64,000 nucleotides of DNA. Origin: Chlorops oryzae (lineage: Eukaryota; Arthropoda; Insecta; Diptera; Chloropidae). This document shows positions 12,801-22,779 of the stretch, piece after piece. Numbering within the stretch: the first letter of the stretch is position 1; each line of letters opens with the position of its first letter. Below the pieces are notes generated by a model, which was not told the origin of the DNA, made no database searches, and saw only the letters and a program-made list of their open reading frames with translations. The stretch is taken from assembly GCA_020466095.1 (NCBI GenBank), contig CM035806.1:143481934-143545933 (forward strand), read 5' to 3'. The position numbers and the translations under genes are program-made.

Positions 12801-14541
12801 GATTTTTTTGTTATTTTTGAAGTTTTTTTGGAATTTTCATTTTGGCGGGAAAATAAAGCCGTTATATGTTTTTGAATAATAAAGTTTCTTTTTCGGGTTT
12901 AACTGTCTCAAAATGACATTTCCTACAGGGTTTTTTGAAAATTTTTTTTTTCCAAATGGTTCCTCAGATCCTAAAGAAAATTCCCATGGAGAAAATTCTT
13001 GGAAAATTCCACGCTTTCCCCCTATTTGAAGAAGCACTTTTCCCATTTTCCTTACCCGTGGGAAATATTAAAATTTTATTCATTGCAAAGTGTGATGGAG
13101 GCCCAAAAGATTGCATACTTACCGCCGAAGTTTCAAAAAAGACTTAAGTTATCGAGAAAATCATATGCCCAAGAAATGCGGATTTCAATTCCAAAAATTC
13201 GTCTGATTCACTAGGCGAACAGGAAAAACAGAAGGTGGATGCCAAAATTTCAAATGCTTATATCTCGGAAACTACTGGGAATTTTCGGGTTTTGAAAATT
13301 TTGATTTTTTTGTTATTTTTTGAAGTTTTTTTGGAATTTTCATTTTGGCGGGAAATAAAGCCGTTATATGTTTTTGAATAAAGTTTCTTTTTCGGGTTTA
13401 ACTGTCTCAAAATGACATTTCCTACAGGGTTTTTGAAAATTTTTTTTTTTCCAAATGGTTCCTCAGATCCTAAAGAAAATTCCCATGGAGAAAATTCTTG
13501 GAAAATTCCACGCTTTCCCCCTATTTGAAGCACTTTTCCCATTTTCCTTACCCGTGGAAATATTAAAATTTTATTCATTGCAAAGTGTGATGGAGGCCCA
13601 AAAGATTGCATACTTACCGCCGAAGTTTCAAAAAAGACTTAAGTTATCGAGAAAATCATATGCCCAAGAAATGCGGATTTCAATTCCAAAAAATTCGTCT
13701 GATTCACTAGGCGAACAGGAAAAACAGAAGGTGGATGCCAAAATTTCAAATGCTTATATCTCGGAAACTACTGGGAATTTTCGGGTTTTGAAAATTTTGA
13801 TTTTTTTGTTATTTTTTGAAGTTTTTTTGGAATTTTCATTTTGGCGGGAAAATAAAGCCGTTATATGTTTTTGAATAAAGTTTCTTTTTCGGGTTTAACT
13901 GTCTCAAAATGACATTTCCTACAGGGTTTTTGAAATTTTTTTTTTTCCAAATGGTTCCTCAGATCCTAAAGAAAATTCCCATGGAGAAAATTCTTGGAAA
14001 ATTCCACGCTTTCCCCCTATTTGAAGCACTTTTCCCATTTTCCTTACCCGTGGAAATATTAAAATTTTATTCATTGCAAAGTGTGATGGAGGCCCAAAAG
14101 ATTGCATACTTACCGCCGAAGTTTCAAAAAAGACTTAAGTTATCGAGAAAATCATATGCCCAAGAAATGCGGATTTCAATTCCAAAAAAATCGTCTGATT
14201 CACTAGGCGAACAGGAAAAACAGAAGGTGGATGCCAAAATTTCAAATGCTTATATCTCGGAAACTACTGGGAATTTTCGGGTTTTGAAAATTTTGATTTT
14301 TTTTTTATTTTTTGAAGTTTTTTTGGAATTTTCATTTTGGCGGAAAATAAAGCCGTTATATGTTTTTGAATAAAGTTTCTTTTTTCGGGTTTAACTGTCT
14401 CAAAATGACATTTCCTACAGGGTTTTTGAAAATTTTTTTTTCCAAATGGTTCCTCAGATCCTAAAAAAAAATTCCCATGGAGAAAATTCTTGGAAAATTC
14501 CACGCTTTCCCCCTATTTGAAGCACTTTTCCATTTTCCTTA
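3851..14541 (+). repeat. Satellite block B (~494-bp monomer, about 21 copies)
   Basis: Inverted continuation of the satellite. The marker (t)gaagcacttttcc recurs at about 4320, 4815, 5312, 5806, 6300, 6795, 7286, 7791, 8287, 8781, 9280, 9778, 10271, 10767, 11260, 11759, 12252, 13032, 13529, 14025 and 14519, mostly 493-500 bp apart. Monomers are nearly identical except for homopolymer length. Nearly all hold TTTGGCGGGAAA (for example 10089-10100). The longest frame spans 150-165 codons in the cleanest copies (8173-8670, 13909-14373) but is broken in most others. No similarity to a known protein is recognised. Confidence 0.95.
12352..12609. other. Non-satellite segment inside block B
   Basis: After taccgccgaagt at 12351 the monomer is replaced by about 258 bp of sequence unlike the satellite, including a stretch near 12500-12600 with acaatacactcacaaaaaca and cctacctacctatt. 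The satellite then resumes at accgccgccgaagtttc, so the flanks meet at nearly the same monomer position. This looks like an insertion or gene-conversion tract. No terminal repeats or clear target duplication are seen. Open frames running across it are chimeras of satellite and insert and are not genes. Confidence 0.75.
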
Positions 14542-15725
14542 GTCATATGCCCGAGAAATGCGGATTTCATTACAAAAATTCTTCTGGTTCACCAGGCGAA
14601 CAGGAAAAGCAGAAGGTGGATGCCAAAACTTCAAATGCTTATATCTCGGAAACTACTGGGAGTTTTGAAATTTTGGTTTTTTTTTGGTTATTTTCTGAAG
14701 TTTTTTTGGAATATTTTTTTTTGGCGGGAAAATAAAGAAGTTATATGTTTTTGAATAATGTAGGTTTCCGGGTTTAACTGTTTCAAAATGACATTCCTAC
14801 AGGGTTTTTGAAAAATGTTTTTCCTGAATGGTTCCTCAGATCCTAAAGAAAATTCCCATGAAGAAAATTCCTGGAAAATTCAACATTTTTCCCACTATTA
14901 GAAGCACTTTTTTTATTTTTCCATACCCAAAGAAATATTTAAAATTTCTTCGTTGCAAAGTGGGTTGGAGGTGCAAAAGATTGCGTTCCTACCGGTGAAG
15001 TTTCAAAAAGACTATCCTTTCAATGTTTCATATTAAAGATGTCAATTTAATTTTTCTTAATTTATTGGCCATAAAAAAAACAATTTTTTTCTTACATTTA
15101 TGATTAAAATTATTTTGACAATAACAATCACAATTTCATAGAGCACAGTTATTTAACAGAGTTACAAATATTTACATGTACTGTATAATTTTTATTTGAA
15201 AACTTAACTTTGAGTAATTCCGATAATTTTTTTCCAGATCCGTTAGATTTCGCTCATTTTCCTCGGAGTTTGAGAGGTTCAGGTCCTCCTTTTGTTTTAA
15301 TTTTCCCTGCTCTTCTTCATCCTCATCGTTCTACAGAACCTCTCGCTAGCGTTTGGTTTGATAGATTTCTGTAAAAAAGAAAAATAAATTTAAAAAAATG
15401 AAAAAAACGGAAAGAATTAAAATGTGCAATTAAATGGTGTTAACGAATTAATAAATTTGATTTTTATGAAAGTTTTTTATTGAAATATATTGTAAAAATC
15501 AATGGAATAGAATCGATCATTTAAAAAATATCATAAGCCACTAGAACTGAATTCGTACTCAAACCAATGACTTTCAACGGACCTTTTTATCCTTAAATCG
15601 TTATTAAGGAGAAAGGAATGTTTAAGCTTATGTGTTCTTTTCCTAAAATAGGTACGCATCTACCTTCAAGGTACCGTTCATAGCCATAAATTGTCCCGGC
15701 TGGAAATTCTACGTCGGCACCGGCT

Positions 15726-16222
15726 AGGCGCTAGCTGGTTTATATCTTGGGCTTAGCTAGTAAAAACCAGCTAGCGCCTTCCTAGTTTGTTAATGCTTCG
15801 GCTAGTGATTTCTGGCTAGCGATTAGGTCATATGTCAATCACTTTGTTTTACAATAAAATTTATTTGCACGTCCCTTGACGGGGTATTGGTTAAAGTTCT
15901 CACATGGTTCGCACCCTCATTGATTACGATATCGCCTCTGCACAAAGCTGACGCTCAACACAAAGTACTCGCTTTATATATCCACGAATTTAAACTAAGT
16001 GAGAATTATAAAAAAAAGTTTTGTCTCAAATTTTCTCTCTGGGTTCTAGCTAGGCCTTCGTTAGCGCTATGCTAAATTTATCAAGTCGGGAAAATCTAGC
16101 TAGGCGCTAGCTAGCGCCAGGCTTGAGTTTTCTATCTGGGCTTTACCTAGAGAAAACTAGGCCCTGTCTAGATTATCTAGTCATCGCCCCTATAGGGGCG
16201 GTTCTAGCTAGGCGCTAGCTAG
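15726..16222. other. CTAG-rich hairpin cluster, copy 1
   Basis: A perfect 16-bp inverted repeat, aggcgctagctggttt (15726-15741) with its complement at 15764-15779, leaves a 22-nt loop. Two direct copies of tctagctaggcgctagctag lie at 16095-16114 and 16203-16222. Between them is a perfect 16-bp palindrome, cgcccctataggggcg (16185-16200). The same cluster recurs in the second D copy. These may be the structured core of an unrecognised fold-back element; no terminal repeats or transposase were found. Confidence 0.7.
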
Positions 16223-16763
16223 GATTCTAAAATATTTGCTGCAATAGCATACAAATGTGACCGTATTTCTGATTGGTAATTTGTTACATAAAAAAACTAG
16301 GTCCTCGGCCAACGGCTATTGAACTGGCAGACCATAACATTCTCACTTATTTTAAGCACATAGAAATTGGAGTAAATTAAGAGCGCGTGCCAGCTTCAGG
16401 AGTTTTTTTTTATTACTGAAAACTAAAAGGATTCGATGCCATATGTGCTCACGATACGATTTCAAATGAGGAATAAATTAAAACTTTTTTTAATATGCAA
16501 ATGGAGTGGATTAAAAGAATGAATGCGAGTTTAAAGCACGCATGCCTAACGAACCAGTTGGACATGTTCCGAGTGGGAATAACAAAAGAACGAAACAACT
16601 TACTTTTTTCTGGCAGTCAAACGAGTCGCGTTGAGTCAGGAAAAGCGGGGCGGGGGGGGAGAATGCGTTTTCCCAGCGAATTTTCCCGCGCTCATTCGTA
16701 AAAACTGTGAACGACTGCGTTAATGTGTGCCAGGTCTCGAGGCGATTTTTCCATCCGAATACC

Positions 16764-16812
16764 AATGTACATACATACATCTGTCGATGCATATGTATGT
16801 ACGTATGTACGA
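16764..16812. repeat. TACA/TATG microsatellite
   Basis: Interrupted tetranucleotide repeats, acatacatacat followed by tatgtatgtacgtatgtac, give a partly palindromic tract. It is a common microsatellite type in fly genomes. It is duplicated at about 20219-20262 within the second D copy. Confidence 0.75.
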
Positions 16813-17216
16813 ACATTTTCCATCTATTTGGTCTTTATTGTTGCCTTAAAAGTGTGCCACATTGGGATGGAATCGGGTTTATCGTTCAGTATTCTCTTTA
16901 TGCGGCATTTTGGCATCGAAATCAGAAACAAAATGACGAAAATCCGAATTTCATCCCTCGGGCAGCGATTTCGATGCGTTCCATTTATTTTTTTATTTTT
17001 TTTTTTCATTTTTTTCGATCATTGTCTTTTTTTTGGGTTTTATTTGTTTTCTTTCAATTCTAACCAAAGTCCCCAGACGTTTTTTCGCGATGAGCGATGC
17101 TGAAGTCATGGCAATGCGTTCCGCAAGAGATTTTTCCTTTTCGGCTCGACTACACGCGCCCGAATGGATTGTGGCGTTGGTCGTGGGTGGTGCAAATTCT
17201 GCATTCCAGCAACGCG

Positions 17217-18004
17217 TATATCTCGGAAACTACTGGGAATTTTCGGGTTTTGAAAATTTTGATTTTTTTTTTATTTTTTGAAGTTTTTTTGGAATTTTCA
17301 TTTTGGCGGGAAAATAAAGCCGTTATATGTTTTTGAATAAAGTTTCTTTTTCGGGTTTAACTGTCTCAAAATGACATTTCCTACAGGGTTTTTGAAAATT
17401 TTTTTTTTCCAAATGGTTCCTCAGATCCTAAAGAAAATTCCCATGGAGAAAATTCTTGGAAAATTCCACGCTTTCCCCCTATTTGAAGCACTTTTCCCAT
17501 TTTCCTTACCCGTGGAAATATTAAAATTTTATTCATTGCAAAGTGTGATGGAGGCCCAAAAGATTGCATACTTACCGCCGAAGTTTCAAAAAAGACTTAA
17601 GTTATCGAGAAAATCATATGCCCAAGAAATGCGGATTTCAATTCCAAAAAATTCGTCTGATTCACTAGGCGAACAGGAAAAACAGAAGGTGGATGCCAAA
17701 ATTTCAAATGCTTATATCTCGGAAACTACTGGGAATTTTCGGGTTTTGAAAATTTTGATTTTTTTTTTATTTTTTGAAGTTTTTTTGGAATTTTCATTTT
17801 GGCGGGAAAATAAAGCCGTTATATGTTTTTGAATAAAGTTTCTTTTTCGGGTTTAACTGTCTCAAAATGACATTTCCTACAGGGTTTTTGAAAATTTTTT
17901 TTTTCCAAATGGTTCCTCAGATCCTAAAGAAAATTCCCATGGAGAAAATTCTTGGAAAATTCCACGCTTTCCCCCTATTTGAAGCACTTTTCCCATTTTC
18001 CTTA
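17217..18004 (+). repeat. Satellite block between the two D copies
   Basis: From tatatctcggaaactactgg onward the sequence is again the ~494-bp satellite in the same orientation as block B. It comprises a partial monomer, one full monomer (17371-17832 has an open frame of 153 codons) and the start of a third, which is then cut at ttttccttagtcatatg exactly as at 14541. It joins segment D copy 1 at aacgcg/tatatc with almost no homology. Confidence 0.92.
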
Positions 18005-20658
18005 GTCATATGCCCGAGAAATGCGGATTTCATTACAAAAATTCTTCTGGTTCACCAGGCGAACAGGAAAAGCAGAAGGTGGATGCCAAAATTTCAAGTC
18101 GTTATATCTCGGAAACTACTGGGAATTTTGAATTTTGGTTTTTTGGTTATTTTCTGAAGTTTTTTTGGAATATTTTTTTTTGGCGGGAAAATAAAGAAGT
18201 TATATGTTTTTGAATAATGTAGGTTTCCGGGTTTAACTGTTTCAAAATGACATTTCCTACAGGGTTTTTGAAAAATGTTTTTCCCTGAATGGTTCCTCAG
18301 ATCCTAAAGAAAATTCCCATGAAGAAAATTCCTGGAAAATTCAACATTTTCCCACTATTAGAAGCATTTTTTTTATTTTCCATACCCAAAGAAATATTTA
18401 AAATTTCTTCGTTGCAAAGTGGGTTGGAGGTGCAAAAGATTGCGTTCCTACCGGTGAAGTTTCAAAAAAGACTATCCTTTCAATGTTTCATATTAAAAGA
18501 TGTCAATTTAATTTTTCTTAATTTATTGGCCATAAAAAAACAATTTTTTTCTTACATTTATGATTAAAATTATTTTGACAATAACAATCACAATTTCATA
18601 GAGCACAGTTATTTAACAGAGTTACAAATATTTACATGTACTGTATAATTTTTATTTGAAAACTTAACTTTGAGTAATTCCGATAATTTTGTTCCAGATC
18701 CGTTAGATTTCGCTCATTTCCTCGGAGTTTGAGAGGTTCAGGTCCTCCTTTTGTTTAATTTTCCCTGCTCTTCTTTCATCCTCATCGTTCTACAGAACCT
18801 CTCGCTAGCGTTTGGTTTGATAGATTCTGTAAAAAAGAAAATAAATTTAAAAAAATGAAAAAAACGGAAAGAATTAAAATGTGCAATTAAATGGTGTTAA
18901 CGAATTAATAAATTTGATTTTTATGAAAGTTTTTTATTGAAATATATTGTAAAATCAATGGAATAGAATCGATCATTTAAAAAATATCATAAGCCACTAG
19001 AACTGAATTCGTACTCAAACCAATGACTTTCAAAGGACCTTTTTATCCTTAAATCGTTATTAAGGAGAAAGGAATGTTTAAGCTTATGTGTTCTTTTCCT
19101 AAAATAGGTACGCATCTACCTTCAAGGTACCGTTCATAGCCATAAATTGTCCCGGCTGGAAATTCTACGTCGGCACCGGCTAGGCGCTAGCTGGTTTATA
19201 TCTTGGGCTTAGCTAGTAAAAACCAGCTAGCGCCTTCCTAGTTTGTTAATGCTTCGGCTAGTGATTTCTGGCTAGCGATTAGGTCATATGTCAATCACTT
19301 TGTTTTACATAAAAATTTATTTGCACGTCCCCTTGACGGGGTATTGGTTAAAGTTCTCACATGGTTCGCACCTCATTGATTACGATATCGCCTCTGCACA
19401 AAGCTGACGCTCAACACAAAGTACTCGCTTTATATATCCACGAATTTAAACTAAGTGAGAATTATAAAAAAAAGTTTTGTCTCAAATTTTCTCTCTGGGT
19501 TCTAGCTAGGCCTTCGTTAGCGCTATGCTAAATTTATCAAGTCGGGAAAATCTAGCTAGGCGCTAGCTAGCGCCAGGCTTGAGTTTTCTATCTGGGCTTT
19601 ACCTAGAGAAAACTAGGCCCTGTCTAGATTATTCTAGTCATCGCCCCTATAGGGGCGGTTCTAGCTAGGCGCTAGCTAGGATTCTAAAATATTTGCTGCA
19701 ATAGCATACAAATGTGACCGTATTTCTGATTGGTAATTTGTTACATAAAAAACTAGGTCCTCGGCCAACGGCTATTGAACTGGCAGACCATAACATTCTC
19801 ACTTATTTTAAGCACATAGAAATTGGAGTAAATTAAGAGCGCGTGCCAGCTTCAGGAGTTTTTTTTATTACTGAAAACTAAAAGGATTCGATGCCATATG
19901 TGCTCACGATACGATTTCAAATGAGGAATAAATTAAAACTTTTTTAATATGCAAATGGGAGTGGATTAAAAGAATTGAATGCGAGTTTAAAGCACGCATG
20001 CCTAACGAACCAGTTGGACATGTTCCGAGTGGGAATAACAAAAGAACGAAACAACTTACTTTTTTCTGGCAGTCAAACGAGTCGCGTTGAGTCAGGAAAA
20101 GCGGGGCGGGGGGAGAATGCGTTTTCCCAGCGAATTTTCCGCGCTCATTCGTAAAAACTGTGAACGACTGCGTTAAGTGTGCCAGGTCTCGAGGCGATTT
20201 TCCATCCGAATACCAATGTACATACATACATCTGTCGATGCATATGTATGTACGTATGTACGAACATTTTCCATTCTATTTGGTCTTTATTGTTGCCTTA
20301 AAAGTGTGCCACATTGGGATGGAATCGGGTTTATCGTTCAGTATTCTCTTTATGCGGCATTTTGGCATCGAAATCAGAAACAAAAAGACGAAAATCCGAA
20401 TTTCATCCCCTCGGGCAGCGATTTCGATGCGTTCCATTTATTTATTTATTTTTTTTTTTTCATTTTTTCGATCATTGTTTTTTGGTTTTATTTGTTTTCT
20501 TTCAATTCTAACCAAAGTCCCCAGACGTTTTTAGCGATGAGCGATGCTGAAGTCATGGCAATGCGTTCCGCAAGAGATTTTCCTTTTCGGCTCGACACGC
20601 GCCCGAATGGATTGTGGCGTTGGTCGTGGTGGTGCAAATTCTGCATTCCAGCAACGCG
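18005..20658 (+). repeat. Duplicated segment D, copy 2
   Basis: Second copy of the block at 14542-17216, offset 3463 bp at its left end and 3442 bp at its right end because of indels. It starts with the diverged satellite edge monomer (to about 18473), followed by the same unique DNA. Unlike copy 1 it does not end in satellite: after gcattccagcaacgcg the sequence continues as cgcactttccacgc, presumably the original flank. A 209-codon frame at 20177-20806 is not preserved in copy 1 and is considered spurious. Confidence 0.9.
19182..19679. other. CTAG-rich hairpin cluster, copy 2
   Basis: Repeats the cluster of copy 1: the 16-bp inverted repeat (19182-19197 and 19220-19235), tctagctaggcgctagctag at 19551-19570 and 19660-19679, and cgcccctataggggcg between them. 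All arms are unchanged relative to copy 1, although single-base indels occur nearby. Confidence 0.7.
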
Positions 20659-20800
20659 CGCACTTTCCACGCTTCACGATTTTCACGATGAAGCACACAA
20701 ACATGCACACTCATTCACACACAAACGCAAACGTACTCACACGTTGGCAATGAATTATGCCGCTAACGCAGCGGAAATGGAAATAGCAGCGGCGACAGTA
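20659..20800. other. Flank of segment D, CA-rich, no gene seen
   Basis: Contains a cacac/acaaac-rich stretch and a short GC-richer patch (gcagcggaaatgg). No open frame of note and no RNA gene is seen. It ends at the TA dinucleotide flanking the next TIR element. Confidence 0.5.
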
Positions 20801-21085
20801 CACTGAGAAAAAATTCAACCAAAAAAATGGTTAATTCAAAAGGAAAAACATACAAAACGGTTTCAATAAGAAATATTTTTAATTTTAACGATTTCACTTG
20901 TTGGAAAAAATAAAGATTTTTCCTTTTGAATCAACTATTTTTCAGGTTGAATTGACATGATCATTTTCGAAAATGCATTAAAATTGAAATTGTTGAACTA
21001 ACCACCGACAAGAATGAAATGGCAAGATAATTTTTAAATTAAAAAAAATTTACAAAAAAAAATCCTGGTGACGTTCGCTCAGTGT
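20801..21085. mobile_element. MITE with CACTGAG ends and TA duplication, copy 1
   Basis: A 285-bp AT-rich element bounded by CACTGAG (20801-20807) and CTCAGTG (21079-21085), flanked by TA on both sides. The inside is self-complementary in places: ggttaattcaaaaggaaaaa near the left is answered by ttttccttttgaatcaac further in. It is closely related to the element at 25695-26327, which shares both ends and much of the interior. It has no coding capacity. A TA duplication suggests the Tc1/mariner group, but the family is not identified. Confidence 0.75.
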
Positions 21086-22063
21086 ATCCACGTTTTCATC
21101 CAAACGAAGAAATTCGCGTGCATCATCTGTAATTGGCACTTTGGCGTTTGGACGCTCGAAGATTGAGATATTTGAGAGTTTAGTGGAATTGACGGGAATG
21201 ATTAATCAAACCATTCGATTCGAGAATTGGAAAAAAAACGTACATCCGTTCGCCTTACCCCTGAGCAGCTCAAATCAATGGCACAACAGTTCAAATGGAT
21301 TTATGCTGAAATTCTTTTAAACATTCCCAATTTGTGGTGTGCCATTTTTTTGGGGGTATGAGAATAGTTGAACTTTCGGCTTAAGACGGACTCCGATCGG
21401 CAATTTGAAATTTATTTGTGGACTTTCTAGGAAACACAACTATGATCGAAGGTCCTAAATTATGGAGATCGTTGGAATGTTTTCAACTCGAATGAATGTA
21501 GCGAAATAAAGTGGGAATTTCGCGCAAAATCAGTTGAAGGCATCATCTGAAGAAGAAGCATTTGAAGTTGGAATACGAAGCATTTACTTTCGCCATGGAA
21601 CTTTGGCTTTATTCAGAAAGAAAAATCGAATTTTGAGGATTTATTTGACAGCCATGATTCATGTATGACCCATTAAAGCCCATTAAAGGCACATTAAATG
21701 GGAGCCCATTTGTTTTCTATACTCTAAAGAATCTTAAAGGTTAGAGGAAAGCGTATGGGGTATGAATGGGATTTAAGGGATTTTTATAAAAGAATAAGCA
21801 GAAAGTGGGGCGAAAAAATCAATTCATTAGATATGAAATTTCGAAAAGGACTTCCCAACAATGATTTTTAATGGGTATTTCAAGGACACAAGGTCACAAG
21901 GACAACCATAAGAGGTTTCTGCAGTAAAGAAAAATTGAGGAAACCCTGAGGGAAATGTCACCATGACAAAGGCGAATTCATTCAATGACCATATACTTAC
22001 ATGAAATTAAAAGTAGCGGCTAATGTTTCTCACCAAAATAATTTTTCAAAAAATTCTTTAAAA
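21086..22063. other. AT-rich DNA without recognisable feature
   Basis: No long open frame, RNA gene or recognised repeat is seen, apart from a small run of cattaaa-containing direct repeats near 21672-21700. The last few hundred bases resemble non-coding transposon debris. Confidence 0.4.
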
Positions 22064-22149
22064 TGTTTTTTGAACTTTTTATAACGGTTTTGTGAATTCA
22101 AAAACTCGCCACAAATCAATGTGCCCTGAATAAAAATTTCAATTTAGTA

Positions 22150-22412
22150 ATGACACAAACCAATTCGATAATAGTTCAGACGCAAACTGTTGGTGTAGAG
22201 ATATAGCTCAGACAACACCTGGTTTGTCCAAGACGCAAACTTTTGCTATAGAGACATAGCTCAGACACAAACTGATTTGATCAAGACGCAAACGTCTGAT
22301 ATATAAACCTAGTTTGTGTCTGGACTAGATCTATATTCCAAAAGTTTGCGTCTAGACTAGATCTCTATACCAAAAGTTTGCGTCTGGACTAGATATACAT
22401 AGCAAAAGTTTG
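22150..22412. repeat. Palindromic minisatellite (~32-50 bp units) in repeat A
   Basis: The left half is built from units of the form agacgcaaactttt followed by tatagagatatagctc. The right half carries the same unit reverse-complemented (aaaagtttgcgtctagact, then agatctctatacc). The two halves can fold on each other. The second copy, at about 24235-24512, has the same two-sided layout with unit-level variation (gtgtct versus gcgtct). Confidence 0.75.
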
Positions 22413-22529
22413 GGAATATATATATACGAAAATACGTCCGAAAGATATATAAATCCCATGGATGTTATATTTTTCTTTTATGTAGATTGATTTGATATGT
22501 GTATTGATTTGTAGAATTCAAAACAATAT

Positions 22530-22705
22530 TTAAAAGGCTTTGAGAACAACAAAAATTTTCAGACGTTCAAACGTTTCTTGTGCCCCAGGTTCAGAGCATC
22601 TTCTGCACCCGTCGGAGTCCGCCAGATTAAGCTTGAGCGCGTGGGCGCGAAGAAGACTGTGACCGGTTATAATACCTAGAATTGATCTACACCCTGTACG
22701 AGAAA
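22530..22705 (-). pseudogene. LINE ORF2 C-terminal fragment (jockey/R1-like)
   Basis: The minus-strand frame reads through a stretch with LGIITGHSLLRAHALKL and a CRRCSEPGAQET segment. That matches the conserved tail found after the RNase H region of jockey/R1-type LINEs (TGH...HA...C..C...E.). Only about 55 codons remain. It is interrupted by the hAT-type MITE at 22706. The same fragment is duplicated at 25130-25305. It has no function on its own. Confidence 0.65.
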
Positions 22706-22779
22706 CAGTGCCGTAGCAACCATAGGGGCAAGAGGGGGATTTCCCCCCCCCCCCACGCATTTTTGTTTTTGCCCATTAA
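22706..22779. mobile_element. hAT-type MITE, left half only
   Basis: Begins CAGTGCCGTAGCAACC after the flank acgagaaa, identical to the complete copy at 25306-25463. It stops at gcccattaa where the TTAA-flanked element begins. The right half is not found on the far side of that element, so this copy was truncated when repeat A was joined to repeat B. Confidence 0.75.

Larger units (their letters stand above)
14542..17216 (+). repeat. Duplicated segment D, copy 1 (diverged satellite edge plus unique DNA)
   Basis: This 2675-bp block recurs at 18005-20658, nearly identical base for base, with differences mostly single-base indels. It begins with a diverged satellite monomer (to about 15012) that lacks about 110 bp between ttttcctta and catatgccc. 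It continues into non-repetitive AT-rich DNA with CTAG-rich hairpins (15726-16222) and a TACA/TATG microsatellite (16764-16812). It ends at gcattccagcaacgcg, where it joins satellite again. Frames here are not conserved between the two copies, so no gene is called. Confidence 0.9.
22064..22779. repeat. Dispersed repeat A, copy 1
   Basis: Starts at ttttttgaactttttataac and matches 24141-25380 closely. It contains a palindromic minisatellite (22150-22412), a fragment of a LINE open frame on the minus strand (22530-22705), and the left half of an hAT-type MITE (22706-22779). The pogo-like MITE present in copy 2 is absent here, so this copy preserves the empty site gggaatatatatatacgaaa. Its right end is cut by the TTAA-flanked TIR element. 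Confidence 0.88.

Noticed and set aside
1..14541. Many 60-165 codon ORFs on both strands of the satellite as separate genes
   Set aside because: They are the same monomer frame repeated and broken by homopolymer indels. They lack recognisable domains, and both strands show frames simultaneously.
3851..14541. CRISPR-like regular repetition
   Set aside because: The unit is ~494 bp with no repeat/spacer alternation, and the genome is eukaryotic.
20177..20806. 209-codon ORF in segment D copy 2
   Set aside because: The corresponding frame in copy 1 is broken by indels, the translation is low-complexity (Phe-rich, His-rich), and it runs across a microsatellite.
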